From Polaromonas sp. (GTDB lineage: Bacteria; Pseudomonadota; Gammaproteobacteria; Burkholderiales; Burkholderiaceae_C): a stretch of DNA of 64,000 bases. The stretch lies in contig NZ_JABBPC010000036.1 of NCBI RefSeq assembly GCF_012927485.1, positions 173,996 to 237,995 of the forward strand, given 5' to 3'. The translations under genes and the position numbers were made by a program. Positions 36,612 through 45,529 of the stretch are shown one piece after another (the first letter of the stretch is position 1; each line of letters opens with the position of its first letter). A model generated the notes under the pieces. That model was not told the DNA's origin and ran no database searches. It saw only the letters and a list, made by a program, of their open reading frames with translations.

Positions 36612-38442
36612 GCTGGCTTTCATTCACGCGGTACAGAGCGGGCGAACTCTCCGGTAATTTTTCGAGTTCCCAAAGCGTGGTGTGAAAGGCCGCCAGACTG
36701 GGACGGTGGGCAATCGACACGATGCTGCCCTTTGCGGTCTTGACCTGTGCCAGCAGTTTTTCGTGCAGCGTTTTCTCGGCCATCTCATCGAGTGCGCTGG
36801 TCGCTTCGTCCGCGAAAATCCAGCTTGGTTTCTTCAGCAATACGCGGGCAATCGCCAAGCGCTGCTGCTCACCGCCCGACAGCTTCTGGCTCCAGGCGTC
36901 CGGATCGTCCAGCCGACCGGTCAGCTGCGGCAGCAGCGCGTCATTCAGCGCCTGCCTGAGGGCTTCGTCGCTGTACTGCGCCGCCGGATGTGGGTAAGCC
37001 AGCGCGTCTCGCAACGTGCCATCGGGAAAATACGGGCGCTGCGGAATAAACATGGCGTCCTGGGGCAGATGCGTCTGACCTTTTGAAAAGGGCCAGATAC
37101 CGGCAAGGGCACGGAACAGCGTCGATTTGCCACTGCCCGAGGGGCCTTTGATCAGCACGCTTTGGCCGGGACCGGCCTTCAATGAAATGTCGCTCAGCAA
37201 GGTCGCTCCCGTTGGCAGCCGCACGGTCAGACCGCTAACGGCCAGCGTATCGGCCGCGGCCAAGGGGTTCTCTTGGTTTGCGATTGAATTAGCAGCTTCT
37301 TGCGAGCGACCCTGCTGGGCTAGGTTCGTAATATTGTCTTCAAAACTGGTCAGTCGGTCGGTCGTTGCGCGCCACGCGGCCAGGCTGCTGTAGTTGTCGA
37401 CCAGCCAGCTGAGCGAGTCTTGCACCCGCCCGAAGGCCGACGATATTTGCATCAGTTCTCCAAGCTGGATGGCGCCGCTGAAAAAACGCGGTGCTGCAAC
37501 GATAAAGGGAAATACCACGGCCGCCTGACCAAAAAAGTTGGTGAACCACACCAGGTTTTTCTGCGCCCGGATCAGCTTGAGGTAGTTGGCCAACACGGCA
37601 GCAAAGCGGGTGTTCAGGTGCGCGCGCTCGACGGCTTCGCCTTTGTCCAGTGCAATGGATTCGCTGAATTCGCGCACCCGAACCATGTGGTGCCGAAAAT
37701 CGGCTTCAACGCGTTGCTGCTGGAAGTTAAGCTTGATCTGGGGCCGGCCAATGTAATGGGTGATGACACTGCCTACGACGCAGTACAACACCGCCATCCA
37801 GACCATAAAGCCGGGAATGGTGTAGCTGGTGCCGCCCAGTGTGAACGCGAACGCGCCCGAGAGGGACCAGAGAATGCCGACAAAGCTGACCAGCGTGACC
37901 ACCGCATTGAGCAGTCCCATACTCAGTGAAATGCTGTAGGCGGTGAATAAGTTGATGTCTTCCTGGATCCGCTGATCCGGGTTGTCGGATCGATCGGACG
38001 TCCTGGAGGCGTTTCCTTCGCCGTTGTTCGCGTCCGAAAAACGCGCCAGTTCCAGCTTATAGAAGGCATGATCTGCCAGCCAGCGTTGCAGGTAGTGCGT
38101 CGTCATCCACGCGCGCCAGCGCACCTCCAGCAACTGAGTCAGGTAGAAGCGGTAGACGGCAATGATGATGAAGGCGAACGCCAGATAGGTGAATCGCCCC
38201 AGTTGGGTCCAGAACACGGCGGCGTCTTTGTTTTGCAAGGCGTCGTAAAACACGCGGTTCCAGTCGTTGATCAATACCAACATGTAGACTGCGCCCAAAT
38301 TGAGCAACACGATGGCCAGCAGCAAACCGCGCGCTTTCCATTTGTCTTCCGACCGGAAGTAGGGGGCAGACAGCGCCCATACCCGGGCGCTGAACAGCCT
38401 GAAGGCGCTGAGTTTGTGGGCAATGCGCGATAGGAAATTCAT
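36574..38442 (-). CDS. SbmA/YddA-like ABC transporter, permease fused to ATPase
   Basis: 622 residues. An N-terminal membrane domain of the ABC_membrane_2 (SbmA/BacA/YddA) family, with about six spans, precedes an ATPase domain: Walker [12 protein letters not shown], signature [11 protein letters not shown] and Walker [14 protein letters not shown]. It is the last gene of the ilvA-CWC-cobTSC string, 22 bases after the 5'-nucleotidase. Members of this family include peptide importers and the Mycobacterium Rv1819c vitamin B12 carrier; that makes cobalamin-related transport a possible role here, suggested by context and not shown. The gene ends inside queC. Confidence 0.88.
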   Translation of the reverse strand: MNFLSRIAHKLSAFRLFSARVWALSAPYFRSEDKWKARGLLLAIVLLNLGAVYMLVLINDWNRVFYDALQNKDAAVFWTQLGRFTYLAFAFIIIAVYRFYLTQLLEVRWRAWMTTHYLQRWLADHAFYKLELARFSDANNGEGNASRTSDRSDNPDQRIQEDINLFTAYSISLSMGLLNAVVTLVSFVGILWSLSGAFAFTLGGTSYTIPGFMVWMAVLYCVVGSVITHYIGRPQIKLNFQQQRVEADFRHHMVRVREFSESIALDKGEAVERAHLNTRFAAVLANYLKLIRAQKNLVWFTNFFGQAAVVFPFIVAAPRFFSGAIQLGELMQISSAFGRVQDSLSWLVDNYSSLAAWRATTDRLTSFEDNITNLAQQGRSQEAANSIANQENPLAAADTLAVSGLTVRLPTGATLLSDISLKAGPGQSVLIKGPSGSGKSTLFRALAGIWPFSKGQTHLPQDAMFIPQRPYFPDGTLRDALAYPHPAAQYSDEALRQALNDALLPQLTGRLDDPDAWSQKLSGGEQQRLAIARVLLKKPSWIFADEATSALDEMAEKTLHEKLLAQVKTAKGSIVSIAHRPSLAAFHTTLWELEKLPESSPALYRVNESQLTTHRTGSLEAG

Positions 38443-38464
38443 TCAAAAGCCTTTGGCGGAAAAG

Positions 38465-39394
38465 TTACGACAGCTGGTTGGAAACGCCGCTGGCAACATG
38501 GCCCGAGGGCACATGCTGGGCCGCCGAATGGACATGGCTGGTCTGGTCGTCAAAGAAGAAATCGGGTTCAAATTCGCGCAGAAACTCGCCCTTGGCCAGG
38601 CCGCCAAGGAACATGGCTTCATCCACCTCGATATTCCAGTCCATCAAGGTGCGGATGGCGCGCTCATGCGCCGGTGCGCTGCGGGCGGTCACCAGCGCCG
38701 TGCGTATCCGCATTTGCGGGGTGCCATCTTGCTGCAGGCGATGCAACGCTTTCAGCAAGGGCATGAAGGGACCGGGAGGCAGCGGTTTGGCCGCCAGCTT
38801 GCGCTCATGCTTTTGAAAAGCCTCTAGGCCGTCGCGTTGAAAGACGCGTTCAGCTTGGTCGGAAAACAGCACTGCATCGCCGTCAAATGCAATACGAACT
38901 TCGTTGGGATAAGTGCTTTTGGCGTGGATGGAGTGGGTCGCAACCGTGGCGGCGGCAAAGCCCGCCTCCAGCGCCGCCCGCACGTCCTCGGGATTGGCTG
39001 ACAGGAACAAATTGGCCTGGAGTGCCCGCAGGTAGTTATATGGAGGCCGGCCTTTCGTAAACACACCGCGTTCCAGGTTCAGTTTGTTGACGTCGGCCGA
39101 GCGAAACACCCGCAGCCCGGATACCGGGTCATTGCGCGAGAGCATGACCACTTCGACGCGTTTGACGTCCGTGTTGAAAGCCAGCAGCTTTTTAACCAAT
39201 GAAAATGCGACCCCGGGTTTTGCAGGGACGTCCAGCCGATCCAGCTGGAGCTTCATATAGGCCCCGTCTTTGTTGGAACCTTGCGACGGTTCTTCCTTCA
39301 GGCCGGTCTCAAAAACGCGGTTTTCTTCCTCAAAATCGAACAGTGCGCGGGAGGAAATCGCCACCACGAGCTGACCATCGAGATTTGCTGCCAT
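38465..39394 (-). CDS. 5'-nucleotidase, PF06189 family
   Basis: 309 residues from the ATG at 39394; the longer frame overlaps cobC and is rejected. The family (cytosolic 5'-nucleotidase I-like, PF06189) is recognised from VAISSRALFDFEEEN near the start, VVMLSRNDPVSGLRVFRSAD, LFLSANPEDVRAAL and the late EAMFLGGLAKGEFLREFEPDFFFDDQ, which holds the acidic motif. It would remove phosphate from nucleoside monophosphates. It starts 22 bases after cobC and lies 22 bases before the ABC transporter gene, so it is part of that operon. A link to alpha-ribazole phosphate metabolism is a context-based guess. Confidence 0.85.
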   Translation of the reverse strand: MAANLDGQLVVAISSRALFDFEEENRVFETGLKEEPSQGSNKDGAYMKLQLDRLDVPAKPGVAFSLVKKLLAFNTDVKRVEVVMLSRNDPVSGLRVFRSADVNKLNLERGVFTKGRPPYNYLRALQANLFLSANPEDVRAALEAGFAAATVATHSIHAKSTYPNEVRIAFDGDAVLFSDQAERVFQRDGLEAFQKHERKLAAKPLPPGPFMPLLKALHRLQQDGTPQMRIRTALVTARSAPAHERAIRTLMDWNIEVDEAMFLGGLAKGEFLREFEPDFFFDDQTSHVHSAAQHVPSGHVASGVSNQLS

Positions 39395-39416
39395 AGGGAT
39401 ACCTTGCTTTGGTCCG

Positions 39417-39986
39417 TCATCTGCTGTGCGGCTGGCCGATTGGTAAAGCCAGTGTGCGCCATTGTCCATAATTTGGGGCGTCCAGGGGCCACTGGTCAGC
39501 CCGCTCGATTTGACGCCGGCCGCGGGCAATGAGTTCCACCGCGCGGATGACGCCCGCATGCGTAATCCACAGCGTGTTGCCTTGTTTCTGCAGTGCATCA
39601 AATGCCGCCGCAACCCGCTTCATGAATCGGCTCACCGCCTCGCCGTTGTGGCCCACGGCGTAGTTGGCAAAGTCGCTGGTCCATGCCTCAAGTTCGGTCT
39701 GGGCAATCGCCTGCCAGGGCTGACCTTCCCAAAGGCCAAAATCCATTTCCTGCAGCCGCGGGTCGATGGTGTAAATTAAATCGGGTCGCAGTGCCTGGAT
39801 GACTTGCGCCAGATGCTCGCATCTTTGAAGCGGTGAGCTGACCACGCAGGTGTTGGCGGGCAATAGCGCCGCTAAAGCCTTGGCGCATTGCGTGGTGGCG
39901 CTGGGGTCGTCCGGCACATCCCGCCGGCCATAGCAAATACCGGCCTTCACCAGCGGCTGTGCATGACGGGCCAGCCACAGCTTCAT
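39417..39986 (-). CDS. cobC: Alpha-ribazole phosphatase, histidine phosphatase family
   Basis: 189 residues. The catalytic RHA motif (WLARHAQPLV), the SSPLQRCEHL segment, EMDFGLWEGQPW and the WITHAGVIRA histidine are typical of CobC, which dephosphorylates alpha-ribazole-5'-phosphate or adenosylcobalamin-5'-phosphate in the last steps of cobalamin assembly. The 37-base gap after cobS and the same orientation as cobT support this over a generic histidine phosphatase. No signal peptide. Confidence 0.88.
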   Translation of the reverse strand: MKLWLARHAQPLVKAGICYGRRDVPDDPSATTQCAKALAALLPANTCVVSSPLQRCEHLAQVIQALRPDLIYTIDPRLQEMDFGLWEGQPWQAIAQTELEAWTSDFANYAVGHNGEAVSRFMKRVAAAFDALQKQGNTLWITHAGVIRAVELIARGRRQIERADQWPLDAPNYGQWRTLALPIGQPHSR

Positions 39987-40023
39987 GGGGCTTCCCAGAT
40001 CGTGAAGATTGAGGTCGCGCTGT

Positions 40024-40869
40024 TCACAGGCTGACGGCTAAGCCGAGGTAAAAAGCAATTTCGCAGACTTGCTGGGTCGCCCCGAGGCAGTCGCCGGTAA
40101 AACCTTGCAAACGGCGCTTGAAGAGCCGCGCCATCCCTAACAGCGCAAGCACCGAAAAGCTGCAGGCAACTATTAAATTCATGGCGTCTAGTGCAAGACT
40201 GGCAAGCGCGACTGCCGAGAAACACCAACCCACTGCGATCAGCAAACTGCCTAGCGAGATCTGATCGGCCAATGGTTTGGATTTGGACGATGCGGTGTCG
40301 CCCACATGCGGCATCAGGCGAATCACAATCAGGGGCAAGAAGCGCGATACGACGTGGCCGGTCCACAAGGCGACGCAAACGTACCAACTGCTCACTGGGG
40401 CCGCTTCCGCACCGGTAGACGCGCTTTCCACGGAACCCAGAATTGCCAGCAGCGCAAGCTTGCACAGCAAGGCCAATACCAGCGCCATGGCGCCAAATGC
40501 GCCCACGCGGGAATCCTTCATGATTTCCAGCGCCCGCGCCCGGTCGGCGCTGCCGCCGAGGCCGTCAGCCACATCGGCCAAGCCGTCTTCGTGGAAGCCG
40601 CCGGTGAGCAGCACTGTGGCAACGGTGGAAAGCACCGCAGCAACCAAGGGCGCGAACGTGGTGTCGGGAAGTAGCCACTGCAGCAGCGCATAAACCGCGG
40701 CCCCCACAGCACCCACCACCACACCAATGCCTGGGAAATGGGCCGCGCTGGCACGCAGCATTTCAGGGCTGTAGCCGACCCAGCCTGCCAGGCGGCCCGT
40801 GATGGGAATGCGGGTAAAGAACTGGACCGCGAGCAAATATTCGCGGATGAACTGAGGGAGGGAACGCAT
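40024..40869 (-). CDS. cobS: Adenosylcobinamide-GDP ribazoletransferase CobS
   Basis: 281-residue membrane enzyme that joins adenosylcobinamide-GDP to alpha-ribazole (or its phosphate), giving adenosylcobalamin. The N-terminus has FTRIPI and the metal/diphosphate region GGFHEDGLADVADGLGG near residue 90, followed by MKDSRVGAFG; about six hydrophobic spans are present. It lies 37 bases after cobT and 37 bases before cobC, so the three genes form the nucleotide-loop module. Confidence 0.95.
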   Translation of the reverse strand: MRSLPQFIREYLLAVQFFTRIPITGRLAGWVGYSPEMLRASAAHFPGIGVVVGAVGAAVYALLQWLLPDTTFAPLVAAVLSTVATVLLTGGFHEDGLADVADGLGGSADRARALEIMKDSRVGAFGAMALVLALLCKLALLAILGSVESASTGAEAAPVSSWYVCVALWTGHVVSRFLPLIVIRLMPHVGDTASSKSKPLADQISLGSLLIAVGWCFSAVALASLALDAMNLIVACSFSVLALLGMARLFKRRLQGFTGDCLGATQQVCEIAFYLGLAVSL

Positions 40870-40906
40870 GACGGCGCTGCGGCTTTGGGTCGGCGTCAGG
40901 GGCGCG

Positions 40907-41980
40907 TTACGCGCCTTCTTTTTGGCTTATGCCCGCCGAGTCAAAACTCGCCATCTCATTGAAAAAACTGGCTGCCGATTGCACCAGCGGCCAGGCCAGC
41001 AAGGCACCGGTACCTTCGCCGAGCCGCAGATCGAGCTCTAACAGCGGCTTTGCCTTTAGATGCGCCAGCAGCAGGGTGTGGCCGCGTTCGGCAGAGCGGT
41101 GGCAAAACACCATGTAATGCTGCACGTGAGGCACCAAGGTCTGGGCGATCAGTGCGGCAGTGCTGGCAATGAAACCATCCACCAGTACCACGCGGCGCTC
41201 GCTGGCCGCCTGCAACATCGCGCCGGCCATCATGGCAATTTCAAAGCCGCCCAAAGCAGCCAGTTCGGTCATAACATCAAGCGGCTCAGTCGCTGGGTGG
41301 AGCACCAGGGCACGCGTCAGAACAGTCTGTTTGTGGAGCAACTGCTGGTCGTTCAGACCGGTGCCGCGTCCCGTGGCTTCCTCCACGCTGATGCCGATCA
41401 GTCGCGCCAGCAGCAAGGCCGCAGCCGAGGTGTTGGCAATGCCCATTTCTCCAAAAGCAATCACGTTGCCTGGTAAGGCCTGGACAATCTCCATGCCCGC
41501 CGTGAGCGCCGCCTCGGCCTGTGCGCGCGACATGGCAGGTTCCTTGCACAAGTTGTTAGTCCCCATCGCGATCTTGCGCTGCAGCAGTTGCGGGTGCGCG
41601 GGCAAGTTGGCCGCTACGCCCGCATCAACCACTTGCAGTGCAAAGCCATGCTGGCGAGCAAATACATTGATCGCCGCTCCCCCCGCCAGCATGTTGCCCA
41701 CCATCTGCACGGTTACGGCTTGCGGGAAGGCGGAGACGCCTTCTGCGGCAATGCCGTGGTCAGCCGCAAATACGACCATCTGCGGTTGGTTGAAGGAAAT
41801 CGTTTCTTGGCGCTGAATCAGGCCGAGTTGCAGTGCCAGGCTTTCCAGCCGGCCAAGGGCTCCCAGCGGTTTGGTTTTGTGGTCAATCTTGTGCCGCAAG
41901 CTGGCCTCCAGCGCGAGGTCGGCAGTGGACTTAACCGGGGGCAGGCGAAGGGTTTGGGCTTGAAGCGGGGAGTGGGTCAT
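40907..41980 (-). CDS. cobT: Nicotinate-nucleotide-dimethylbenzimidazole phosphoribosyltransferase CobT
   Basis: 357 residues. Transfers the phosphoribosyl group of nicotinate mononucleotide to dimethylbenzimidazole or another lower-ligand base, forming alpha-ribazole phosphate. The N-terminal KTKPLGALGRLE, the nucleotide-binding AADHGIAAEGVSAFPQAVT, and the catalytic Glu in LRLGEGTGALLAWPLVQ near residue 322 are present. The start codon region overlaps the end of the CWC gene by 50 bases, so expression is coupled. The window shows no cobalamin riboswitch before this gene. Confidence 0.95.
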   Translation of the reverse strand: MTHSPLQAQTLRLPPVKSTADLALEASLRHKIDHKTKPLGALGRLESLALQLGLIQRQETISFNQPQMVVFAADHGIAAEGVSAFPQAVTVQMVGNMLAGGAAINVFARQHGFALQVVDAGVAANLPAHPQLLQRKIAMGTNNLCKEPAMSRAQAEAALTAGMEIVQALPGNVIAFGEMGIANTSAAALLLARLIGISVEEATGRGTGLNDQQLLHKQTVLTRALVLHPATEPLDVMTELAALGGFEIAMMAGAMLQAASERRVVLVDGFIASTAALIAQTLVPHVQHYMVFCHRSAERGHTLLLAHLKAKPLLELDLRLGEGTGALLAWPLVQSAASFFNEMASFDSAGISQKEGA

Positions 41981-42188
41981 CAGTGATTCGTTTGAGGCAG
42001 GCAGGACAAAAACACGAGGCCGCGCTCTGGTCTGGTTGCGCGCCCAGTGGTTGGATAAATGGAACCGGCATCACATTGGGCAACTGCACGCACCAGCATT
42101 CAGCATCCCCCGCCACCATGCCGCAACGAAGAGCGGCACCACACCGTGGGCACAGCGTATTGGTCAAGTCTGCTGCAGGTAAAGGCAT
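41931..42188 (-). CDS. Cysteine-rich CWC family protein
   Basis: 85 residues. The Cys-rich CWC pattern is visible: LCPRCGAALRCGMVAG, ECWCVQLP (the Cys-Trp-Cys signature) and CFCPACLKRI. The cysteines probably bind zinc. The C-terminal tail is Pro/Ser-rich. It starts 11 bases after the ilvA stop and its last 50 bases lie inside the cobT start region. Function unknown; proteins of this family are widespread in proteobacteria as short ORFs. Confidence 0.88.
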   Translation of the reverse strand: MPLPAADLTNTLCPRCGAALRCGMVAGDAECWCVQLPNVMPVPFIQPLGAQPDQSAASCFCPACLKRITDDPLPASSPNPSPAPG

Positions 42189-42199
42189 GGTGCGGCTGC

Positions 42200-43846
42200 T
42201 CAGTTCTGAAGAAAAAGTCGGTACACCGGGTTGTCGGTTTCTTCCACATGAGGGTAGCCCAACGTGTCCAAAAATTCCTTGAATGCCTTGTTGTCGGCTT
42301 TGGGAACCTGCAGGCCGACCAGAATGCGGCCATAGTCGGCACCCTGGTTGCGGTAATGAAACAAACTGATATTCCAGCCGGGGCGCATCAGGCTCAGAAA
42401 CTTCATCAGTGCGCCGGGCCGCTCCGGAAAGACGAAACGCAGCACCCGCTCATCTTTTGAAAGCACGCTGTGCCCGCCCACCATATGGCGGATGTGTTCT
42501 TTGGCGAGCTCATCATGCGTGAGGTCGAGCGCCTTGAAGCCGTGGCGTGAAAAATGGGTGGCAATTTTCAGGCTCTCGCCTTTGACTGAAGTGGTCAGTC
42601 CCACAAAAACGTGGGCTTTGGCATCGTCGTTGATGCGGTAGTTGAATTCGGTCACGCTGCGCGGGCCGCCTGGAAGTTCACCAATCAACTCGCAAAAACG
42701 CCGAAAGCTGCCACGCTCTTCGGGAATCGTCACGGCAAATAGGGCTTCGCGCTCCTCACCCACTTCGGCCCGCTCGGCGACAAAGCGCAGGCGGTCAAAG
42801 TTCATATTGGCGCCGCACAAAATAGCTGCGTAGGTCTCGCCTTTTGTTTTGTGAGTAGCCACGTACTGCTTGATCGCGGCCACCGCCAAAGCGCCAGCGG
42901 GCTCCACGATGCTGCGCGTGTCAACAAACACATCCTTGATGGCGGCGCAGACTGCGTCGGTATCGACGGTGATGAAACTATCTACCAGCTCGCGGCTGAT
43001 GCGAAAGGTTTCCTCTCCCACCAGCTTCACTGCCGTGCCGTCCGAAAAGAGGCCGACGTCGGGTAGGGTGACGCGTTTTTTCGCAGCGACCGATCGAATC
43101 ATGGCGTCGGAGTCGTTCATCTGCACGCCGATCACTTTGATCTCGGGCCGCACAGCCTTGATGTAGTTGGCCACCCCAGAGATCAGCCCGCCGCCGCCAA
43201 TGGCTACAAACACCGCGTCGAGTCGGTTGGAGCTTAAAGTTTGCAGCTGCCTGAGAATTTCCATCGCAATCGTGCCCTGGCCGGCGATGACGTCCGGGTC
43301 GTCAAACGGGTGCACAAAAGTGAGGCCTTGTTTTTTCTCAAGCACCACCGCGTGGGCGTGAGCGTCCGAGTAGCTGTCGCCGCGAAGAATCACCTCGCCG
43401 CCCCAGCCTCTGACCGCATCGATTTTGACCTGTGGCGTGGTGGTGGGCATCACAATCACTGCGCGGGTGCCGAGCTTCTGCGCGCTCAGTGCCACACCTT
43501 GGGCGTGGTTTCCAGCGGACGCGCAAATCACCCCTTTTTTGAGCTGGGCCGGGCTCAGGTGAGCCATCTTGTTGTAGGCGCCGCGCAGTTTGAAGCTGAA
43601 CACGGGCTGCTGATCTTCGCGCTTTAACAGCACGGTATTGTTCAGGCGCAGACTCAGATTTTTGGCAGGCTCAAGAGCCGACTCTACCGCGACGTCATAG
43701 ACCCGAGCCGTGAGAATTTTTTTCAGGTAGTCAGCGGGCTTGAGCACCTTGCCCGAAGGTTTTCTGGCTGGTTTGTCGGAGGGGTTGGTGCCGGCTGTGG
43801 CCGCCGTGGATGCAGTACGCTTGATTGATTTTTTGGAGGAGGGCAT
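42200..43846 (-). CDS. ilvA: Threonine ammonia-lyase (biosynthetic)
   Basis: PLP-dependent enzyme converting threonine to 2-oxobutanoate for isoleucine synthesis, 548 residues. The PLP lysine is in FSFKLRGAYNKM and the phosphate-binding loop in VAIGGGGLISG. Two C-terminal ACT-like regulatory segments (EERGSFRRFCELIG and PERPGALMKFLSLM) mark the isoleucine-inhibited long form. The start at 43846 has GAGAAAA upstream; ATGs at 43867 and 43870 are possible but lack a ribosome site. The N-terminal 35 residues are Lys/Pro/Thr-rich and not conserved. A terminator-like hairpin precedes the gene (43893-43923). Confidence 0.94.
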   Translation of the reverse strand: MPSSKKSIKRTASTAATAGTNPSDKPARKPSGKVLKPADYLKKILTARVYDVAVESALEPAKNLSLRLNNTVLLKREDQQPVFSFKLRGAYNKMAHLSPAQLKKGVICASAGNHAQGVALSAQKLGTRAVIVMPTTTPQVKIDAVRGWGGEVILRGDSYSDAHAHAVVLEKKQGLTFVHPFDDPDVIAGQGTIAMEILRQLQTLSSNRLDAVFVAIGGGGLISGVANYIKAVRPEIKVIGVQMNDSDAMIRSVAAKKRVTLPDVGLFSDGTAVKLVGEETFRISRELVDSFITVDTDAVCAAIKDVFVDTRSIVEPAGALAVAAIKQYVATHKTKGETYAAILCGANMNFDRLRFVAERAEVGEEREALFAVTIPEERGSFRRFCELIGELPGGPRSVTEFNYRINDDAKAHVFVGLTTSVKGESLKIATHFSRHGFKALDLTHDELAKEHIRHMVGGHSVLSKDERVLRFVFPERPGALMKFLSLMRPGWNISLFHYRNQGADYGRILVGLQVPKADNKAFKEFLDTLGYPHVEETDNPVYRLFLQN

Positions 43847-43892
43847 GGTTTTCTCGCAGTCTGACATCATAGTGGGCCAGAAAACGGGCAAG

Positions 43893-43923
43893 AAAAAAGG
43901 TCCAGACCTTGCGGCCCGGACCT
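43893..43923 (-). terminator. Attenuator-like terminator upstream of ilvA
   Basis: On the minus strand an 11-base stem (9 Watson-Crick pairs and 2 G-T pairs) with a GCAA tetraloop is followed by six T's. It lies 46 bases before the ilvA start and about 80 bases after a TTGTGC-N18-TATACT promoter. Its position between promoter and gene marks it as a transcription attenuator, not the end of another transcript. Confidence 0.8.
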
Positions 43924-44012
43924 GTAAATCCACCCTTTGAGGAGGTGGAGGAGACAACCAATGCAAAAATGCGGAAAGTCGGTGAGGATGAACCGGATTA
44001 ATGTCGTGATTT

Positions 44013-44042
44013 AGTATAGCGGAGCTATGCTGCACTGCACAA
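44013..44042 (-). promoter_or_regulatory. Sigma-70 promoter for ilvA
   Basis: Minus-strand TTGTGC (44042-44037), 18-base spacer, TATACT (44018-44013). The predicted transcription start near 44006 gives an approximately 160-base leader before ilvA, with the attenuator in its second half. The leader contains a C/T-rich run (CTCCTCCACCTCCTC, 43953-43939) complementary to a strong ribosome site. Confidence 0.6.
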
Positions 44043-44110
44043 TGCTTTGTGGTGAAAATTAAACAGTCCCCCTAGTTAGTGATAAATATTTTGCATAAGG
44101 AGCTGCGCTT

Positions 44111-44569
44111 ATGGAATGCACAGTGAGTTGGACAGGCAATAACGCGGCAACTGGGTCGCGCTCGAACATGATTTTTTTGGCCGAAACCGGGAGCGGTCAC
44201 ACGCTGTTGATGGATGGTGCCCCCGATGTTGACAAGCCTGAAAATGGCGGCGCCAACCTGGCACCCCGTCCGATGGAAGCCGTGTTGGCGGGCACCGGCG
44301 GATGTACGGCTTACGACGTCGTGCTGATCCTTAAGCGGGGCCGCCATGATGTGCGGGGCTGTACCGTGAAGCTTAGTTCGGAAAGGGCGCCGACAGACCC
44401 CAAAGTGTTCACCAAGATTCATATGCATTTTGTGGTGACAGGGCGGGCCCTGCTTGCCGCAGCCGTTGAACGCGCCATTGCCATGAGCCACGAAAAGTAT
44501 TGCTCCGCTACCATCATGCTGGGTAAAACAGCCGAAATTACGACGAGCTTCGATGTGGTAAACATTTGA
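44111..44569 (+). CDS. OsmC-family peroxiredoxin
   Basis: 152 residues, OsmC/Ohr/YhfA-type fold. Peroxidatic Cys65 is in GTGGCTAYDVV and the second Cys131 in HEKYCSATIML. The first, shorter Cys region and the absence of an extra N-terminal domain place it nearer YhfA than Ohr. A strong ribosome site (AAGGAG) is present at 44098-44103. It probably reduces organic hydroperoxides or binds lipid-like ligands. Confidence 0.9.
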   Translation: MECTVSWTGNNAATGSRSNMIFLAETGSGHTLLMDGAPDVDKPENGGANLAPRPMEAVLAGTGGCTAYDVVLILKRGRHDVRGCTVKLSSERAPTDPKVFTKIHMHFVVTGRALLAAAVERAIAMSHEKYCSATIMLGKTAEITTSFDVVNI

Positions 44570-44654
44570 GGCAGATTTGATACCTCGTGCCCCCGATTGG
44601 TAGTGCGGGGCCGTTACGAAAGGAGTCGCCAAAAATTGGCCGGCGAACTACGCG

Positions 44655-45284
44655 TTAAATGTAATGCGCGGTGCTCGTCATCACCTTGGCTGCGGAACGC
44701 ATGAGCGCCTTAACTGGCGCGGGTAGACGCAACGCGCCCGCGTCTTCTGCGGCGCGCGCATGTTGCGCCTCATCGTCCTTCATTTGCGCCACTATGGCCC
44801 GTGATTCGTGGTCGCCTTCGGGAAGCCGCTCCAGGTGGCTTGCAAGATGCGCTTCTACTTGGCGTTCAGTCTCCACCACAAACCCCAAGCTCACCCGATC
44901 ACCGAATCGGCCAGCGATCAAGCCAAGCCCGAAAGCGCCGGCATACCAGAGCGGGTTTAGCAGGGAAGGTCGCGCGCCCAGCTCGTCCAGTCGGTCTTTA
45001 GTCCATGCCAGGTGATCGCCTTCTTCCCGGCTGGCTTGCAAGAAGTGTTCGCGCAACACAGGGTCACGCGTCCCAAGTGCCTGCGCGGCATAGAGCGCCT
45101 GCGCGCAAACCTCCCCGACATGGTTGACTCGCATCAGCGCGCCAGAGAGCGCCTTGTCTTGCGTACTCAGGTTGGTCGCTTCAGCGGCAACAGTGGGGCA
45201 GGCACGGCCGGCCTGAGGTTTGGCAAAGAGGGTGCGGAGTGCGCGGTCTGCCGCAGTCAACGCAAGGTCAATTGAAGGTTTCAT
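44655..45284 (-). CDS. coq7: Demethoxyubiquinone hydroxylase Coq7
   Basis: 209 residues. Di-iron carboxylate monooxygenase of ubiquinone biosynthesis. The iron-binding Glu/His pairs are in [35 protein letters not shown] and [16 protein letters not shown] membrane-associating hydrophobic stretch ([12 protein letters not shown]) lies in the middle. This is the oxygen-dependent enzyme used instead of UbiF in many betaproteobacteria. Single gene between the OsmC gene and porin. Confidence 0.95.
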   Translation of the reverse strand: MKPSIDLALTAADRALRTLFAKPQAGRACPTVAAEATNLSTQDKALSGALMRVNHVGEVCAQALYAAQALGTRDPVLREHFLQASREEGDHLAWTKDRLDELGARPSLLNPLWYAGAFGLGLIAGRFGDRVSLGFVVETERQVEAHLASHLERLPEGDHESRAIVAQMKDDEAQHARAAEDAGALRLPAPVKALMRSAAKVMTSTAHYI

Positions 45285-45448
45285 AGGACGGTCTCATGGC
45301 GGTGTTTCGTGGCGCAGCGTGAAAACCAAGGTCCGAACTCCCCGGGGCTGTGAGCCCTTTCTATCGTTTTTCAGGTCAAATCTCGCACTGCACCCTAGAA
45401 AGAAGACTCTAACCCAATGCGAGCGCCGATGCAGAAAAGTGGAGACTC

Positions 45449-45477
45449 AAAAAAAAGCCCCCAATGTTGGGGGCTTT
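45449..45477 (-). terminator. Rho-independent terminator of porin 1
   Basis: On the minus strand, a perfect 10-base stem AAAGCCCCCA / TGGGGGCTTT with a 4-base loop and a run of eight T's, 52 bases after the porin stop. Confidence 0.93.
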
Positions 45478-45529
45478 GAATTTAACTCAGCGTTTGCGGT
45501 GATTCAGGCCGCAAGGCTGAAGCCAGCGA

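Noticed and set aside
41981..42260. Cobalamin riboswitch before cobT
   Set aside because: The region upstream of cobT is coding (CWC and ilvA), and no B12-box sequence was recognised.
43959..44012. Plus-strand 17-codon ORF starting MQKCGKS with a purine-rich run upstream
   Set aside because: Lies antisense to the ilvA leader and its GGAGG run is better explained as the complement of the leader's C/T-rich stretch; no supporting evidence for translation.
43939..44034. Leader peptide of ilvA read in the Ile/Leu-rich frame
   Set aside because: The frame has no ATG, GTG or TTG after its upstream stop, so a standard leader peptide cannot be claimed; kept only as a remark in the attenuator finding.
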